Assembly: GCF_000725805.1 (NCBI RefSeq)
Contig: NZ_KL647135.1
Coordinates: 62,001-126,000, forward strand
Direction: 5' to 3'
DNA length: 64,000 bases
Source: Streptomyces xanthophaeus
Lineage (GTDB): Bacteria > Actinomycetota > Actinomycetes > Streptomycetales > Streptomycetaceae
Below are positions 8,663-18,717 of this stretch, one piece after another. A model generated the notes under the pieces. It saw only the letters and a list, made by a program, of their open reading frames with translations, was not told the origin of the DNA and did not search any database. Position 1 is the stretch's first letter, and each line of letters starts with the position of its first letter. The position numbers and the translations under genes were made by a program.

Positions 8663-9919
8663 ATGTCTGTACTGAACACCCCTCTCCACGAGCTCGACCC
8701 GGACGTCGCCGCCGCCGTCGACGCCGAACTCGTGCGCCAGCAGTCCACCCTGGAAATGATCGCGTCGGAGAACTTCGCTCCGGTCGCCGTCATGGAGGCC
8801 CAGGGCTCGGTCCTGACCAACAAGTACGCCGAGGGCTACCCCGGCCGCCGCTACTACGGCGGCTGTGAGCACGTCGACGTGGTCGAGCAGATCGCGATCG
8901 ACCGCATCAAGGCGCTGTTCGGCGCCGAGGCCGCGAACGTGCAGCCGCACTCGGGTGCGCAGGCGAACGCCGCCGCGATGTTCGCGCTGCTCAAGCCGGG
9001 CGACACGATCATGGGTCTGAACCTGGCCCACGGCGGTCACCTGACCCACGGCATGAAGATCAACTTCTCCGGCAAGCTCTACAACGTGGTCCCGTACCAC
9101 GTCGACGAGTCCGGCCAGGTGGACATGGCCGAGGTCGAGCGCCTCGCCAAGGAGTCCAAGCCGCAGCTGATCGTCGCGGGCTGGTCCGCCTACCCGCGCC
9201 AGCTGGACTTCGCCGCCTTCCGCCGCATCGCGGACGAGGTCGGCGCGTACCTGATGGTCGACATGGCGCACTTCGCCGGTCTGGTCGCCGCGGGCCTGCA
9301 CCCGAACCCGGTGCCGCACGCCCACGTCGTCACCACCACCACGCACAAGACCCTCGGCGGTCCGCGCGGTGGCGTGATCCTGTCGACGCAGGAGCTGGCC
9401 AAGAAGATCAACTCCGCGGTCTTCCCGGGTCAGCAGGGCGGCCCGCTGGAGCACGTGATCGCGGCCAAGGCCGTCTCCTTCAAGATCGCGGCCTCGGAGG
9501 ACTTCAAGGAGCGCCAGGTGCGCACCCTGGAAGGCGCGAAGATCATCGCCGAGCGCCTGGTGCAGCCGGACGTCACCGAGGTCGGCGTCTCCGTCCTGTC
9601 GGGCGGCACCGACGTGCACCTGGTCCTGGTCGACCTGCGCAACTCCGAGCTCGACGGCCAGCAGGCCGAGGACCGGCTCCACGAGATCGGCATCACGGTC
9701 AACCGGAACGCCATCCCGAACGACCCGCGGCCCCCGATGGTCACCTCGGGCCTGCGGATCGGCACCCCGGCGCTCGCCACCCGCGGCTTCGGCGCCGAGG
9801 ACTTCACCGAGGTCGCGGAGATCATCGCGGCCGCGCTGAAGCCCGCCTACGACAGCGAGGACCTGAAGGCGCGCGTCTCCGCGCTCGCCGCGAAGTTCCC
9901 GCTGTACCCGTCGCTCTAG
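8663..9919 (+). CDS. glyA: Serine hydroxymethyltransferase
   Basis: A 418-residue PLP enzyme that interconverts serine and glycine with transfer of a one-carbon unit to folate. The PLP-binding lysine is Lys229 in [15 protein letters not shown], and the N-terminal EMIASENF block is present. ATG 8663 follows AGGGGA. As the last gene of the riboswitch-led set, it would use the methylene-THF made by glycine cleavage to turn a second glycine into serine. A strong terminator follows. Confidence 0.98.
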   Translation: MSVLNTPLHELDPDVAAAVDAELVRQQSTLEMIASENFAPVAVMEAQGSVLTNKYAEGYPGRRYYGGCEHVDVVEQIAIDRIKALFGAEAANVQPHSGAQANAAAMFALLKPGDTIMGLNLAHGGHLTHGMKINFSGKLYNVVPYHVDESGQVDMAEVERLAKESKPQLIVAGWSAYPRQLDFAAFRRIADEVGAYLMVDMAHFAGLVAAGLHPNPVPHAHVVTTTTHKTLGGPRGGVILSTQELAKKINSAVFPGQQGGPLEHVIAAKAVSFKIAASEDFKERQVRTLEGAKIIAERLVQPDVTEVGVSVLSGGTDVHLVLVDLRNSELDGQQAEDRLHEIGITVNRNAIPNDPRPPMVTSGLRIGTPALATRGFGAEDFTEVAEIIAAALKPAYDSEDLKARVSALAAKFPLYPSL

Positions 9920-9932
9920 CAGCGCCCGGGAG

Positions 9933-9970
9933 GGGCCCGGCCTTGTTCTGTGCACAGGCCGGGCCCTTTT
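9933..9970 (+). terminator. Rho-independent terminator after glyA
   Basis: Arms 9933-9943 and 9956-9966 (GGGCCCGGCCT paired with AGGCCGGGCCC) are followed by TTTT at 9967-9970. It separates the gcv-glyA unit from the permease gene, so the permease probably has its own promoter in 9971-10090. Confidence 0.9.
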
Positions 9971-10090
9971 CATGACCAAAGCCCCAGGTGGATGCGGCCC
10001 ATTGCCACTGAAACATCCAAAAAATGGCAAATAGGCTCGAAATAAAGGCAGCACGCGACACGGCATCCCCTGGCAGGACGGACACCACCC

Positions 10091-11758
10091 ATGGACATGA
10101 GCGCGGCCAACCGGAAGGGACTCAGTCTCTTCGCCCTGATCATGATCGGCATCGGCTCGATCTTCGGATCGGGATGGCTCTTCGGCGCCGGCACGGCCGC
10201 CCAGGTCGCCGGTCCCGCGGCGCTCGTCGCCTGGGTCATCGGCGCGGTGTTCATCGGCATGATCGCCATGTCCTACGCCGAGGTCGGCGCCGCGTACCCG
10301 ATACCCGGAGGGATGGCCCGCTACGGCTCGATCTCGCACGGCCCGGTCCTCGGCTTCATCACCGGCTGGGCGGTGTGGATCGCGGTCGCCTCGCTGATCC
10401 CGATCGAGTCCATCGCCGCGACCCAGTACATGTCCTCCTGGAGCTTCGGCTGGGCCCAGGGCCTGGTGGACGCGCGCTCCCACCAGCTCACCGGCTCCGG
10501 CATGGGCGTGGCCCTGCTGCTCACCGTCCTGCTGTGGCTGTCCTGCTACTGGTCGGTCCAGCTCCTCGCCAAGATCAACGCGGCGCTGACCCTGGTCAAG
10601 TTCGCGATCCCGGTCCTCGCCGTGGTCGCCCTGATCGCCTCCGGCTTCCACACCGGGAACTTCACCGCGCACGGCGGCTTCGCCCCGAACGGCTGGACGG
10701 CCGTCCTGACCGCCGTCACCACCTCGGGCGTGGTCTTCGCCTTCAACGGCTTCCAGGCCGTGGTGAACCTCGGCGGCGCCGCCAGGAACCCGGGGCGCGC
10801 CATCCCGATCGCCCTGGTCGGCGCCCTCTCCCTGGGCCTGGTGATCTACCTCGCCCTGCAGGCCGCCTTCCTGGGCTCCGTACCGCCCGAGCACCTGGCG
10901 CAGGCCGGTGGCTGGTCCGGTGTGAACTTCAACTCGCCCTTCGCCGAGCTCGCCAAGCTGCTGATGATCCACTGGGTGGTGGTGATGCTCCAGTTCGGCG
11001 CCTTCATCTCCCCCGCCGGCTCCAACATCGCCAACGTGGCCTCCGCCGCGTACATGGTCCAGAACCTCTCCGAGACCGGCTTCTTCCCGAAGAAGCTGGC
11101 GCAGACCCACCCGGTCTACGGGACCGCCCGCCCGGCCATGTGGCTGAACCTCGGCTTCTCGGTCCTGCTGCTGGTCACCGTCGGCCACAGCTGGAAGACC
11201 CTGGCCCCGATCATCTCGGCCGCCATGGTCATCTCCTACCTGATCGGCCCGGTCGCGGTGGGTGTCTTCCGCCGCACCAAGCCGGACCTGCCCCGCCCCT
11301 TCCGCCTCCCGGCGGCGAGGATCCTGTGTCCGCTGACCTTCGTCTTCGCCGCCTGCGCGCTGTACTGGTCGAAGTGGCCGAACACCGGCATCGTCACCGC
11401 GCTGACGCTGCTGGCCGCCCCGGTCGCCGCCCTGGTGCTCTCCCGCAAGGGTGAGAAGAACCTCTCCCGGCAGTTCGCCCCCGCCTGGTGGATCGTCTTC
11501 TTCCTCGGCGCCCTGTCCCTGCTCTCCTGGCTGGGCTCCACCGACTTCGGCGGCCGGGGCACCGTCCCGGGCGGCGTGGACATCGCCCTGGTGGCGGCCA
11601 TGGCGCTGGTCACCTACTTCTGGGCCGTGCGGGCGGGCGTACGGGCCCACCACGCGGGCCTGCCCGGCCCCGACCCGGTCCTGGACGCCGAGGCGGCCGC
11701 CGAGGCCGGGCCGTCCGCGGGGGCCGGCGTACCGGAGCGTGCGCTGACACCCGCCTGA
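10091..11758 (+). CDS. APC-superfamily amino acid permease
   Basis: A 555-residue integral membrane transporter with about twelve predicted helices. The first helix carries the APC substrate-binding glycine motif as IGIGSIFGSGWLFG (residues 18-31), and YPIPGGMARYG follows helix 2. The C-terminal tail after about residue 510 is hydrophilic. It lies between glyA and sdaA, so serine, glycine or another sdaA-related amino acid is a natural candidate substrate, but the sequence alone does not show it. Direction (uptake or export) is also open. The ATG at 10091 is preferred; an ATG two codons later is an alternative start. Confidence 0.88.
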   Translation: MDMSAANRKGLSLFALIMIGIGSIFGSGWLFGAGTAAQVAGPAALVAWVIGAVFIGMIAMSYAEVGAAYPIPGGMARYGSISHGPVLGFITGWAVWIAVASLIPIESIAATQYMSSWSFGWAQGLVDARSHQLTGSGMGVALLLTVLLWLSCYWSVQLLAKINAALTLVKFAIPVLAVVALIASGFHTGNFTAHGGFAPNGWTAVLTAVTTSGVVFAFNGFQAVVNLGGAARNPGRAIPIALVGALSLGLVIYLALQAAFLGSVPPEHLAQAGGWSGVNFNSPFAELAKLLMIHWVVVMLQFGAFISPAGSNIANVASAAYMVQNLSETGFFPKKLAQTHPVYGTARPAMWLNLGFSVLLLVTVGHSWKTLAPIISAAMVISYLIGPVAVGVFRRTKPDLPRPFRLPAARILCPLTFVFAACALYWSKWPNTGIVTALTLLAAPVAALVLSRKGEKNLSRQFAPAWWIVFFLGALSLLSWLGSTDFGGRGTVPGGVDIALVAAMALVTYFWAVRAGVRAHHAGLPGPDPVLDAEAAAEAGPSAGAGVPERALTPA

Positions 11759-11785
11759 CCCGACCGGTACCCCCTCCTGACCCCG

Positions 11786-11833
11786 TCCGGCAGACGAGCC
11801 GTTCACCTCACCGCGTTAAGCTCGTCTGTCGGA
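11786..11833. promoter_or_regulatory. 14-bp inverted repeat between permease gene and sdaA
   Basis: Arms 11786-11799 and 11820-11833 pair over 14 positions with one mismatch, around a 20-base loop. The element starts 28 bp after the permease stop and ends 67 bp before sdaA. It may terminate the permease transcript, but the large loop and the AT-rich sequence that follows also fit an operator or leader structure controlling sdaA. Confidence 0.5.
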
Positions 11834-11900
11834 CAAAATCCGAACAAACCACCGCTCCTGCCCCCTCCCACCCCACGAGCAGACAAGGGAGTCCGCCACC

Positions 11901-13283
<1,383 letters not shown>

Positions 13284-13300
13284 TACCGCACGGCTGACCC

Positions 13301-13334
13301 GCGGGGTCCCGGCGCACCCGCGCCGGGACCCCGC
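13301..13334 (+). terminator. Perfect 15-bp hairpin terminator after sdaA
   Basis: Arms 13301-13315 and 13320-13334 (GCGGGGTCCCGGCGC and its exact complement) enclose a four-base loop 17 bp after the sdaA stop codon. It lies between convergent genes and could serve both strands. Confidence 0.85.
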
Positions 13335-13350
13335 TGCGTTTCCGGGGCCG

Positions 13351-13388
13351 CCGGGCAGCCGGGCAGCCGGGCAGCCGGGCAGCCGGGC
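13351..13388. repeat. 8-bp tandem repeat (CCGGGCAG), four copies plus a partial copy
   Basis: Four exact copies of CCGGGCAG and a partial fifth abut the stop codon of the minus-strand lipoprotein gene (13389). The tract is non-coding and looks like slipped-strand expansion; no function is evident. Confidence 0.85.
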
Positions 13389-14009
13389 CTACCGGCGCAG
13401 GGCCTTCAGGACGCCCCGGGCGAAGTCCTCCACCGCGGCGTCGAGGGCCTCCAGGCTCTCCGGGGTGGGCGTCGTGCGGGCCTCGGCCGTGACGGTCACG
13501 TCGAGCATCAGGTTGCTGTCCCGCACGTGCAGCGTGCGCACCTGGCGCAGCTCGGCCGGCTCGTTGTACAGGACCCGGTAGGCCTCCTTGCCGACGCCCT
13601 CGACCTCGGCGAAGGTCCCCTCGCGCCGTTTCTGGGCCGGTTCGTCGCGCACCTTGCCGAAGACCTCCGTGGCGAAGGCGACGTTCTCGGCGTAGGCGAG
13701 GTCCAGCTCCACCTGGACGTTCCCGTACGCGGCCGTGCCCGGGGAGACGAGCGGCTGGACGCACTGGACGCCCGGTGTTCCCCCGCCCGACTTCTTGTTC
13801 CGGTCCGCGGCCTCCTCCCGGGCCCCCAGCGGGTCGGCGAGCTCCCCGTACGGCAGCGTGTTGCAGACCTCGTCCGTGGCCTTCCAGGGGTAGCCCCCCT
13901 TGCCCTCCTGCGCGACCTCGCCGCCGCCGTCGCCGCCCGCGCAGGCGGTGGCCGCCAGGACGAGGGCCGCGGCGGCCAGTGCACGCCAGGGGAAACGGTG
14001 TAATCGCAT
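13389..14009 (-). CDS. Secreted lipoprotein of unknown function
   Basis: A 206-residue predicted lipoprotein. The leader MRLHRFPWRALAAAALVLAA ends in ATACAGG, placing the lipidated cysteine at residue 23. A Gly-rich linker leads into a compact domain of about 165 residues with two cysteines that could form a disulphide (in DEVCNTLPYG and GVQCVQPLV). I recognise no enzymatic motif. ATG 14009 is chosen over one nine codons upstream because GGAGAG stands six bases before it and the leader is then of normal size. It converges on sdaA and is transcribed away from the next gene. The function is unknown. Confidence 0.8.
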   Translation of the reverse strand: MRLHRFPWRALAAAALVLAATACAGGDGGGEVAQEGKGGYPWKATDEVCNTLPYGELADPLGAREEAADRNKKSGGGTPGVQCVQPLVSPGTAAYGNVQVELDLAYAENVAFATEVFGKVRDEPAQKRREGTFAEVEGVGKEAYRVLYNEPAELRQVRTLHVRDSNLMLDVTVTAEARTTPTPESLEALDAAVEDFARGVLKALRR

Positions 14010-14232
14010 CCGGTTCTCTCCAGTCACACGAGTCACACGAGGCCACTGTCAGGCAACCACCCTTTCACCAAAGCGAGTTGAGCGGCGCCGGATTCACCTC
14101 TTCCGGACCTTCGGCGGTCCGCCGCGGACGTGCGCCGCAGCCTTTGCCCGCGCGGGTGCAACCACAGGGGCCCGCCGGGTGTCTCAGGGAGTGACAGCAT
14201 TGTCCCCGTCTCTGGAGAATCGGGGGGACGTC

Positions 14233-14769
14233 ATGAACCGCCTACGTTCTCGTCTACGCCGTCGGCAGCTGGTGGCCCTGGCCACCGGCGCCCTGCTCAC
14301 CGCCGGGATCGCGCTCGCGGCACCGGCTTCCGCGGCCACGGCTTCCGCGGCCGCCGCCACCAAGAGCACCCAGACCCCGCTCGTCGTCAATGCCCGCTGG
14401 GGCGGGCACTGCACCTTCGACCGGATCGTCATCGACATCCAGGGCTACGTCCCCGGGGTCACCGTCACTCCCGTCTCCCAGCTGTTCTACGACGGGTCCG
14501 GCAAGCCCGTACCGCTGGCCGGGAAGTACTTCCTGGAGGTCCGCCTGAACCCCGCCGCCGGACACGACGACGCGGGACAGAACGTCTACCAGGGTCCGCG
14601 CCTTCAGAAGATCTACCTGAGCAAGCTCAAGGGCATCGCCCTGACCGGAGACTACGAGGGTTACGTGACCTTCGGCGCCGCCTTCGACACGAAGCCGTAC
14701 TACAGCACCACCGTCCTGCACTCGCCCGAGCGGCTCGTGCTGGACGTCTCGCACCCGAACACCTGCTGA
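14233..14769 (+). CDS. Secreted AMIN-like domain protein
   Basis: A 178-residue exported protein. The leader has a very basic N-terminus (MNRLRSRLRRRQ) and a hydrophobic core ending in APASAATASA, giving signal-peptidase cleavage near residue 33. The mature part has the AMIN-like layout, with HCTFDRIVIDIQG near its start and ERLVLDVSHPNTC at its end; the two terminal cysteines may pair. Related AMIN domains bind the cell wall or envelope in other systems, which is only a hint here. ATG 14233 has GGGGGGA just upstream. The gene stands alone between a divergent lipoprotein gene and a convergent flavoprotein gene. Confidence 0.8.
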   Translation: MNRLRSRLRRRQLVALATGALLTAGIALAAPASAATASAAAATKSTQTPLVVNARWGGHCTFDRIVIDIQGYVPGVTVTPVSQLFYDGSGKPVPLAGKYFLEVRLNPAAGHDDAGQNVYQGPRLQKIYLSKLKGIALTGDYEGYVTFGAAFDTKPYYSTTVLHSPERLVLDVSHPNTC

Positions 14770-14839
14770 CGCAGCTGCCCGGGGCCCTCTGCGCCCCGGG
14801 CACCCGCCGGCGGAGGGGCGGTCAGGGCCTGGGGACGCC

Positions 14840-15553
14840 CTAACGGTGTTCGGGGTTGGGGAAGTCGAAGCGGCAGCCCGCGTCCCACTGGGAGCGCTGG
14901 TTGCCGTGGGCCGGGATGCCGCCGGAGCGCTTGAGCAGCGCGGCCAGGTGCATCAGGTTCCACGACATGAAGGCCGTGTTCCGGTTGGTGAAGTCGTTCT
15001 CGGGGCCGCCCGAGCCCGGGTCGAGGTAGGAGGGGCCGGGTCCGGCCTCGCCGATCCAGCCCGCGTCGGCCTGCGGCGGGATCGCGTAGCCCAGGTGCTG
15101 GAGGCTGTAGAGCACGTTCATGGCGCAGTGTTTGACGCCGTCCTCGTTGCCGGTGATCAGCGCCCCGCCGACGCGGCCGTAGTAGGCGTACTGGCCGTGC
15201 GCGTTCAGGATCGAGGAGCAGGCGTAGAGCCGCTCGATGACCTGCTTCATCACGGAGCTGTTGTCGCCGAGCCAGATGGGGCCGCACAGGACGAGGATGT
15301 CGGCGTCCATGACCTGGCTGTAGATCACCGGCCACTGGTCGCTCTCCCAGCCGTGCTCGGTCATGTCCGGCCAGACGCCCGTCGCGATGTCGTGGTCGAC
15401 GGCGCGGATCAGTGAGGTCCGGGCACCCGCGGCCTCCATGACCGTACGGCTCCGGTCGATCAGGCCCTCGGTGTTGCTGGTCTCGGGCGAGCGTTTGAGC
15501 GTGCAGTTCACGTAGAGGGCGGTCAGGTCGGAGTAGTCGTAGTCGGCAGCCAC
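14840..15553 (-). CDS. Flavodoxin-fold NAD(P)H-dependent reductase family protein
   Basis: A 237-residue cytosolic protein with a flavodoxin-like fold. The first strand and phosphate-binding loop appear as LTALYVNCTLKRSPETSNT (residues about 9-27), and a second FMN-contact region as VLCGPIWLGDNSSVMKQV (near residue 86). The C-terminal part matches the family of flavodoxin/NADPH-dependent FMN reductases found in actinobacteria. The frame extends upstream to 15670, but that extension is Arg/Pro-rich and unlike the family; GTG 15553 is preferred with only a weak AGG-like site. The electron acceptor is unknown. It is transcribed away from the cobalamin riboswitch. Confidence 0.78.
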   Translation of the reverse strand: MAADYDYSDLTALYVNCTLKRSPETSNTEGLIDRSRTVMEAAGARTSLIRAVDHDIATGVWPDMTEHGWESDQWPVIYSQVMDADILVLCGPIWLGDNSSVMKQVIERLYACSSILNAHGQYAYYGRVGGALITGNEDGVKHCAMNVLYSLQHLGYAIPPQADAGWIGEAGPGPSYLDPGSGGPENDFTNRNTAFMSWNLMHLAALLKRSGGIPAHGNQRSQWDAGCRFDFPNPEHR

Positions 15554-15807
15554 CGTCTCAGCCTGCGGACCCCGGCGGGCGGCCGCCAGCCGGCCGCGCC
15601 CGTCCGGGTGGTCCGTGCGGCGGGTCCTGCCGGCCCGGGCCCGGCCGGGCCTCCGCGGGCTTCGGAACACCGGGAACTCCCGCTGCGGGCAGAGCGGTTG
15701 GTGCAGCGGGTGGCAGGCCCGGCACGAGCGGTGAGATCAAGTGGAATTCGGCATTCGGTCCATGCCTCCGGAGGCAGGTTGTTACCGGTCCTCGCGGCCG
15801 ACTAGGG

Positions 15808-15990
15808 TCAGCGGGCCTTGGTGTTCGGGAAACCGGTGAGAAACCGGTGCGGCCCTCGCCACTGTGATCGGGAAGTCCGGCTCCACTCCTACGGGAAGCC
15901 ACTGGGCCCGTGCGGGAGACCGCCCGGCCCCGGGAAGGCGGAGCCCGGGCAACAGCACCCGTGAGCCAGGAGACCGGCCGGGGCGCGTTG
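15808..15990 (+). ncRNA. Cobalamin (B12) riboswitch upstream of cbiM
   Basis: The conserved core elements appear in order: GGGAAACCGGTGAGAAACCGG (about 15828-15848), GGCCCTCGCCACTGTGATC (about 15851-15869), GGGAAGCCACTGGG (about 15893-15906), and the B12 box GAGCCAGGAGACCGGCC at 15963-15979. By family knowledge adenosylcobalamin binding represses the downstream gene, here a cobalt importer. The 472-bp gap from 15554 to 16025 is mostly this element plus its expression platform. Confidence 0.95.
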
Positions 15991-16007
15991 TCCATCCACG
16001 AGGTGCT

Positions 16008-16019
16008 GGAGAGGTCTCC
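16008..16019 (+). promoter_or_regulatory. Small hairpin burying the cbiM ribosome binding site
   Basis: GGAG (16008-16011) can pair with CTCC (16016-16019) around AGGT, folding up the GGAGAGG Shine-Dalgarno of cbiM. Its place between the B12 box and the ATG suggests it is the translational off-switch of the riboswitch. Confidence 0.55.
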
Positions 16020-16025
16020 CCACTC

Positions 16026-16733
16026 ATGCATATAGCCGAGGGGTTTCTGCCCCCGTTGCACGCGGTCGCCTGGGGCGCCGCGTCCGCTCCCTTTGTCGTA
16101 CACGGTGTCCGCGCCCTCACCCGCGAGGTGAAGGCCAACCCGGAGAGCACCCTGCTGCTCGGTGCGTCGGGAGCATTCACTTTCGTCCTGTCCGCCCTGA
16201 AGATCCCTTCGGTCACGGGCAGTTGTTCCCACCCCACCGGTACCGGGCTCGGGGCCATCCTCTTCCGGCCCCCGATCATGGCGGTGCTCGGCACGATCAC
16301 CCTGCTCTTCCAGGCGCTGCTGCTGGCGCACGGCGGGCTCACCACCCTCGGCGCCAACGTCTTCTCCATGGCCGTCGCCGGGCCGTGGGCGGGCTACGCG
16401 GTCTACCGGCTGCTGCGCAAGTTGGACCTCCCGCTGATGGTGAGCGTCTTCTTCGGCGCCTTCTTCGCCGACCTGGTGACCTACTGCGTGACCTCCTTCC
16501 AGCTGGCGCTGGCCTTCCCGGACGCCAGCAGCGGCTTCGTCGGATCGCTGGAGAAGTTCGCCGGCATCTTCGCGGTCACCCAGATCCCGCTCGCGGTCAG
16601 CGAGGGCCTGCTGACCGTGCTCGTGATGCGGCTGCTGATGCAGTCCAGCAAGTCGGACCTGATCCGGCTCGGCGTCGCGAAGCTCACCGGATCGAAGACG
16701 CAGCAGGAGACGAAGCAGGGAGCAGTGGCCTGA
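16026..16733 (+). CDS. cbiM: Cobalt ECF transporter S component CbiM
   Basis: A 235-residue membrane protein that binds and passes cobalt ions as the substrate-specific part of an ECF importer. The essential N-terminal Met-His pair is intact ([10 protein letters not shown]), so the start at ATG 16026 is fixed by function; the longer frame would abolish it. The metal-loop region [15 protein letters not shown] near residue 60-75 supplies another conserved histidine. About six or seven helices follow. It directly follows a cobalamin riboswitch and overlaps cbiN by one base (TGATGA), the start of a four-gene operon. Confidence 0.96.
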   Translation: MHIAEGFLPPLHAVAWGAASAPFVVHGVRALTREVKANPESTLLLGASGAFTFVLSALKIPSVTGSCSHPTGTGLGAILFRPPIMAVLGTITLLFQALLLAHGGLTTLGANVFSMAVAGPWAGYAVYRLLRKLDLPLMVSVFFGAFFADLVTYCVTSFQLALAFPDASSGFVGSLEKFAGIFAVTQIPLAVSEGLLTVLVMRLLMQSSKSDLIRLGVAKLTGSKTQQETKQGAVA

Positions 16734-17098
16734 TGACCAGGAACGCGAAGATCAACACCCTGCTGCTGCTCCTGGTGGCGGCGCTGGCCGTGCTCCCGCT
16801 CGCGCTGGGGCTCGGCGACGGCAAGGAGGAGCCGTTCGCGGGCGCGGACGCGCAGGCGGAGGCGGCGATCACCGAGCTGAAGCCGGACTACGAGCCGTGG
16901 TTCTCCCCGCTGTACGAACCCCCGTCCGGCGAGATCGAGTCGGCCCTGTTCGCCCTCCAGGCGGCGATCGGCGCGGGCGTGCTCGCGTACTACTTCGGCG
17001 TCCGCAAGGGCCGCCGCCAGGCGGCTGCCGCGGACCGGCCGGGCACGGCCGCCCCGGCGGGCACCGGCCCCGCCCCGGTGGCCGGCTCGGAGCGCTAG
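16733..17098 (+). CDS. cbiN: Cobalt ECF transporter auxiliary component CbiN
   Basis: A 121-residue protein with two membrane helices (about residues 9-27 and 72-90) flanking an extracytoplasmic loop that holds ITELKPDYEPWFSPLYEP, the CbiN signature. CbiN helps load cobalt onto CbiM. The C-terminal tail is Ala/Pro-rich and longer than in enteric CbiN. The start overlaps the cbiM stop and cbiQ begins 4 bp later, so translation is probably coupled. Confidence 0.93.
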   Translation: MTRNAKINTLLLLLVAALAVLPLALGLGDGKEEPFAGADAQAEAAITELKPDYEPWFSPLYEPPSGEIESALFALQAAIGAGVLAYYFGVRKGRRQAAAADRPGTAAPAGTGPAPVAGSER

Positions 17099-17102
17099 GG
17101 CG

Positions 17103-17852
17103 GTGCTGCCGATCGACGTGGCGGCGCACAGCAGCCGCTGGCGTCACCGCCACCCGTTGGAGAAGGCCCTGCTGGGGGTCGGGCTGACGGTCACGGCGGT
17201 GTGCCTGCCGCCCTGGCCGGGCGGGCCGCTGGTCGCCGCCGCGACCCTGGCGGTGCTGCTGGGGCCCGCCGGGGTCTCGGGGCGCCAGCTCTGGCGGGCC
17301 TTCAGGATCCCGCTCGGCTTCTGCTTCACCGGGGCGCTGCCGCTGCTGGTCTCGGTGGGCGGTCCGGCGGGATTCCTGGCGCTCGCCCCGGACGGGCCGC
17401 GGGACGCGGCACAGCTGCTGCTGCGCACCTCGGCGGCCTCGCTCGGGGTGCTGCTGTTCGCCTTCACCACACCCGTGTCCGATGTACTGCCCCGGCTGGT
17501 CCGGGCCGGGGTGCCCGCTCCCGTGGTGGACGTGGCCCTGGTCATGTACCGGATCGGCTTCCTGCTGCTGGACTCGATGGCCCAGGTCCGCCGGGCCCAG
17601 GCCGCGCGCCTCGGGCAGACCGGCCGGGCCGCGGTGTGGCGTTCGCTGGCCGGGCTGGCCGCGACCTCGTTCGTACGGGCCTTCGACCGCGCGGCGCGGC
17701 TCCAAAGCGGTCTCGCCGGGCGCGGCTACGACGGCGCGCTGCGGGTGCTCGTGCCCGAGGCGACGCTGTCCTGGCGGTTCCTGACCTGCTCCGCAACCCT
17801 GCTGGCCGGCCTGGTCATCCTGACCCTCGTACTGAAGGAGCTGTATCTGTGA
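17103..17852 (+). CDS. cbiQ: Cobalt ECF transporter T component CbiQ
   Basis: A 249-residue transmembrane coupling protein linking the ATPase to CbiM. It has hydrophobic helices in the N-terminal half, then the cytoplasmic coupling helices. The two short arginine motifs that contact the ATPases are visible as QAARLG (near residue 167) and LAGRGYDG (near residue 204). GTG 17103 follows the cbiN stop by four bases and its own stop overlaps the cbiO start. Confidence 0.93.
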   Translation: MLPIDVAAHSSRWRHRHPLEKALLGVGLTVTAVCLPPWPGGPLVAAATLAVLLGPAGVSGRQLWRAFRIPLGFCFTGALPLLVSVGGPAGFLALAPDGPRDAAQLLLRTSAASLGVLLFAFTTPVSDVLPRLVRAGVPAPVVDVALVMYRIGFLLLDSMAQVRRAQAARLGQTGRAAVWRSLAGLAATSFVRAFDRAARLQSGLAGRGYDGALRVLVPEATLSWRFLTCSATLLAGLVILTLVLKELYL

Positions 17853-18676
17853 CCCGCTTGGTGGAACTGGCCGGTGCGGGCTACGCCTACGAGGACGGCC
17901 CGCCCGTGCTGTCCGGCGTGGACTTCGCCATCGAGCAGGGCCGCGCGCTGGTCCTGCTGGGCCGCAACGGCAGCGGCAAGACCACGCTGATGCGGCTGCT
18001 GAGCGGGGGCCTGCGCCCGGGCTCGGGCCTGCTGCGGCTCGACGGGGAGACGGTGACGTACGACCGTGCGGGCCTGACCCGGCTGCGGACCGGCGTGCAG
18101 CTGGTGGTGCAGGACCCCGACGACCAGCTGTTCGCGGCCTCCGTCGAACAGGACGTGTCCTTCGGCCCGATGAACCTGGGCCTGTCCGCACCGGAAGTCC
18201 GCGAGCGGGTCGACGCGGCGCTGGCGGCCCTCGACATCACCGCGCTGCGGGACCGGCCGACGCACCTGCTGTCGTACGGGCAGCGCAAGCGCGCGGCGAT
18301 CGCGGGAGCGGTGGCGATGGCTCCGCGCGTGCTGATCCTGGACGAGCCGACGGCCGGGCTCGACCCGGACGGGCAGGAGCGGCTGCTGGACGTCCTGGCG
18401 GGACTGCGGGCCGACGGCACCACCGTGGTGATGGCCACCCACGACGTGGACCTGGCGGTCCGCTGGGCCGACGACGCCGCGGTGCTCACCCCGTCGGGCA
18501 TCCGCGTGGGCGCGGCCCTGGACCTCCTGTCGGACCCGGCACTGCTGGCCTCTGCGGGACTGCGCCAGGCCTGGTCCCCGGCGGTCACCGCGTTCCTGCG
18601 CGCCCAGGGCCACTTGGACGCGGGCTCCCCCGGCCCCCGCAGTCCGGAGGCGCTGGCCGCCTGGCGCCCGTCCTGA
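17849..18676 (+). CDS. cbiO: Cobalt ECF transporter ATPase CbiO
   Basis: A 275-residue ABC ATPase that powers cobalt uptake. Motifs in order: Walker A GRNGSGKTT, Q-loop VVQDPDDQLFAASVEQDVSF (the extended form typical of ECF ATPases), signature LSYGQRKRAAIAGA, Walker B VLILDEPTAGLDP and the switch histidine in ATHDVDL. The signature has LSYGQ in place of the common LSGGQ, which is usual for this group. GTG 17849 overlaps the cbiQ stop by GTGA, which excludes the longer frame. The C-terminal 30 residues are a proline-rich tail. Confidence 0.95.
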   Translation: MTRLVELAGAGYAYEDGPPVLSGVDFAIEQGRALVLLGRNGSGKTTLMRLLSGGLRPGSGLLRLDGETVTYDRAGLTRLRTGVQLVVQDPDDQLFAASVEQDVSFGPMNLGLSAPEVRERVDAALAALDITALRDRPTHLLSYGQRKRAAIAGAVAMAPRVLILDEPTAGLDPDGQERLLDVLAGLRADGTTVVMATHDVDLAVRWADDAAVLTPSGIRVGAALDLLSDPALLASAGLRQAWSPAVTAFLRAQGHLDAGSPGPRSPEALAAWRPS

Positions 18677-18705
18677 CCGGACGGGTCCACCGGGGTGGCA
18701 CTCCC

Positions 18706-18711
18706 TAGGAT
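18706..18711 (+). promoter_or_regulatory. Candidate -10 box (TAGGAT) for a leaderless PadR transcript
   Basis: TAGGAT ends seven bases before the padR-family ATG at 18718, which would put the transcription start at or next to the start codon. No convincing TTGAC-type -35 is seen at the usual spacing, so this rests on position and -10 match only. Confidence 0.45.
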
Positions 18712-18717
18712 GGGCGC

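Noticed and set aside
7991..11806. A 1271-codon open frame antisense to gcvH, glyA and the permease gene
   Set aside because: It mirrors the coding frames of secure genes on the other strand, has biased composition without family motifs, and is a known effect of high G+C content.
15554..15670. An N-terminal extension of the flavodoxin-fold protein
   Set aside because: The added residues are Arg/Pro/Gly-rich and unlike the family, and they run towards the cobalamin riboswitch region.
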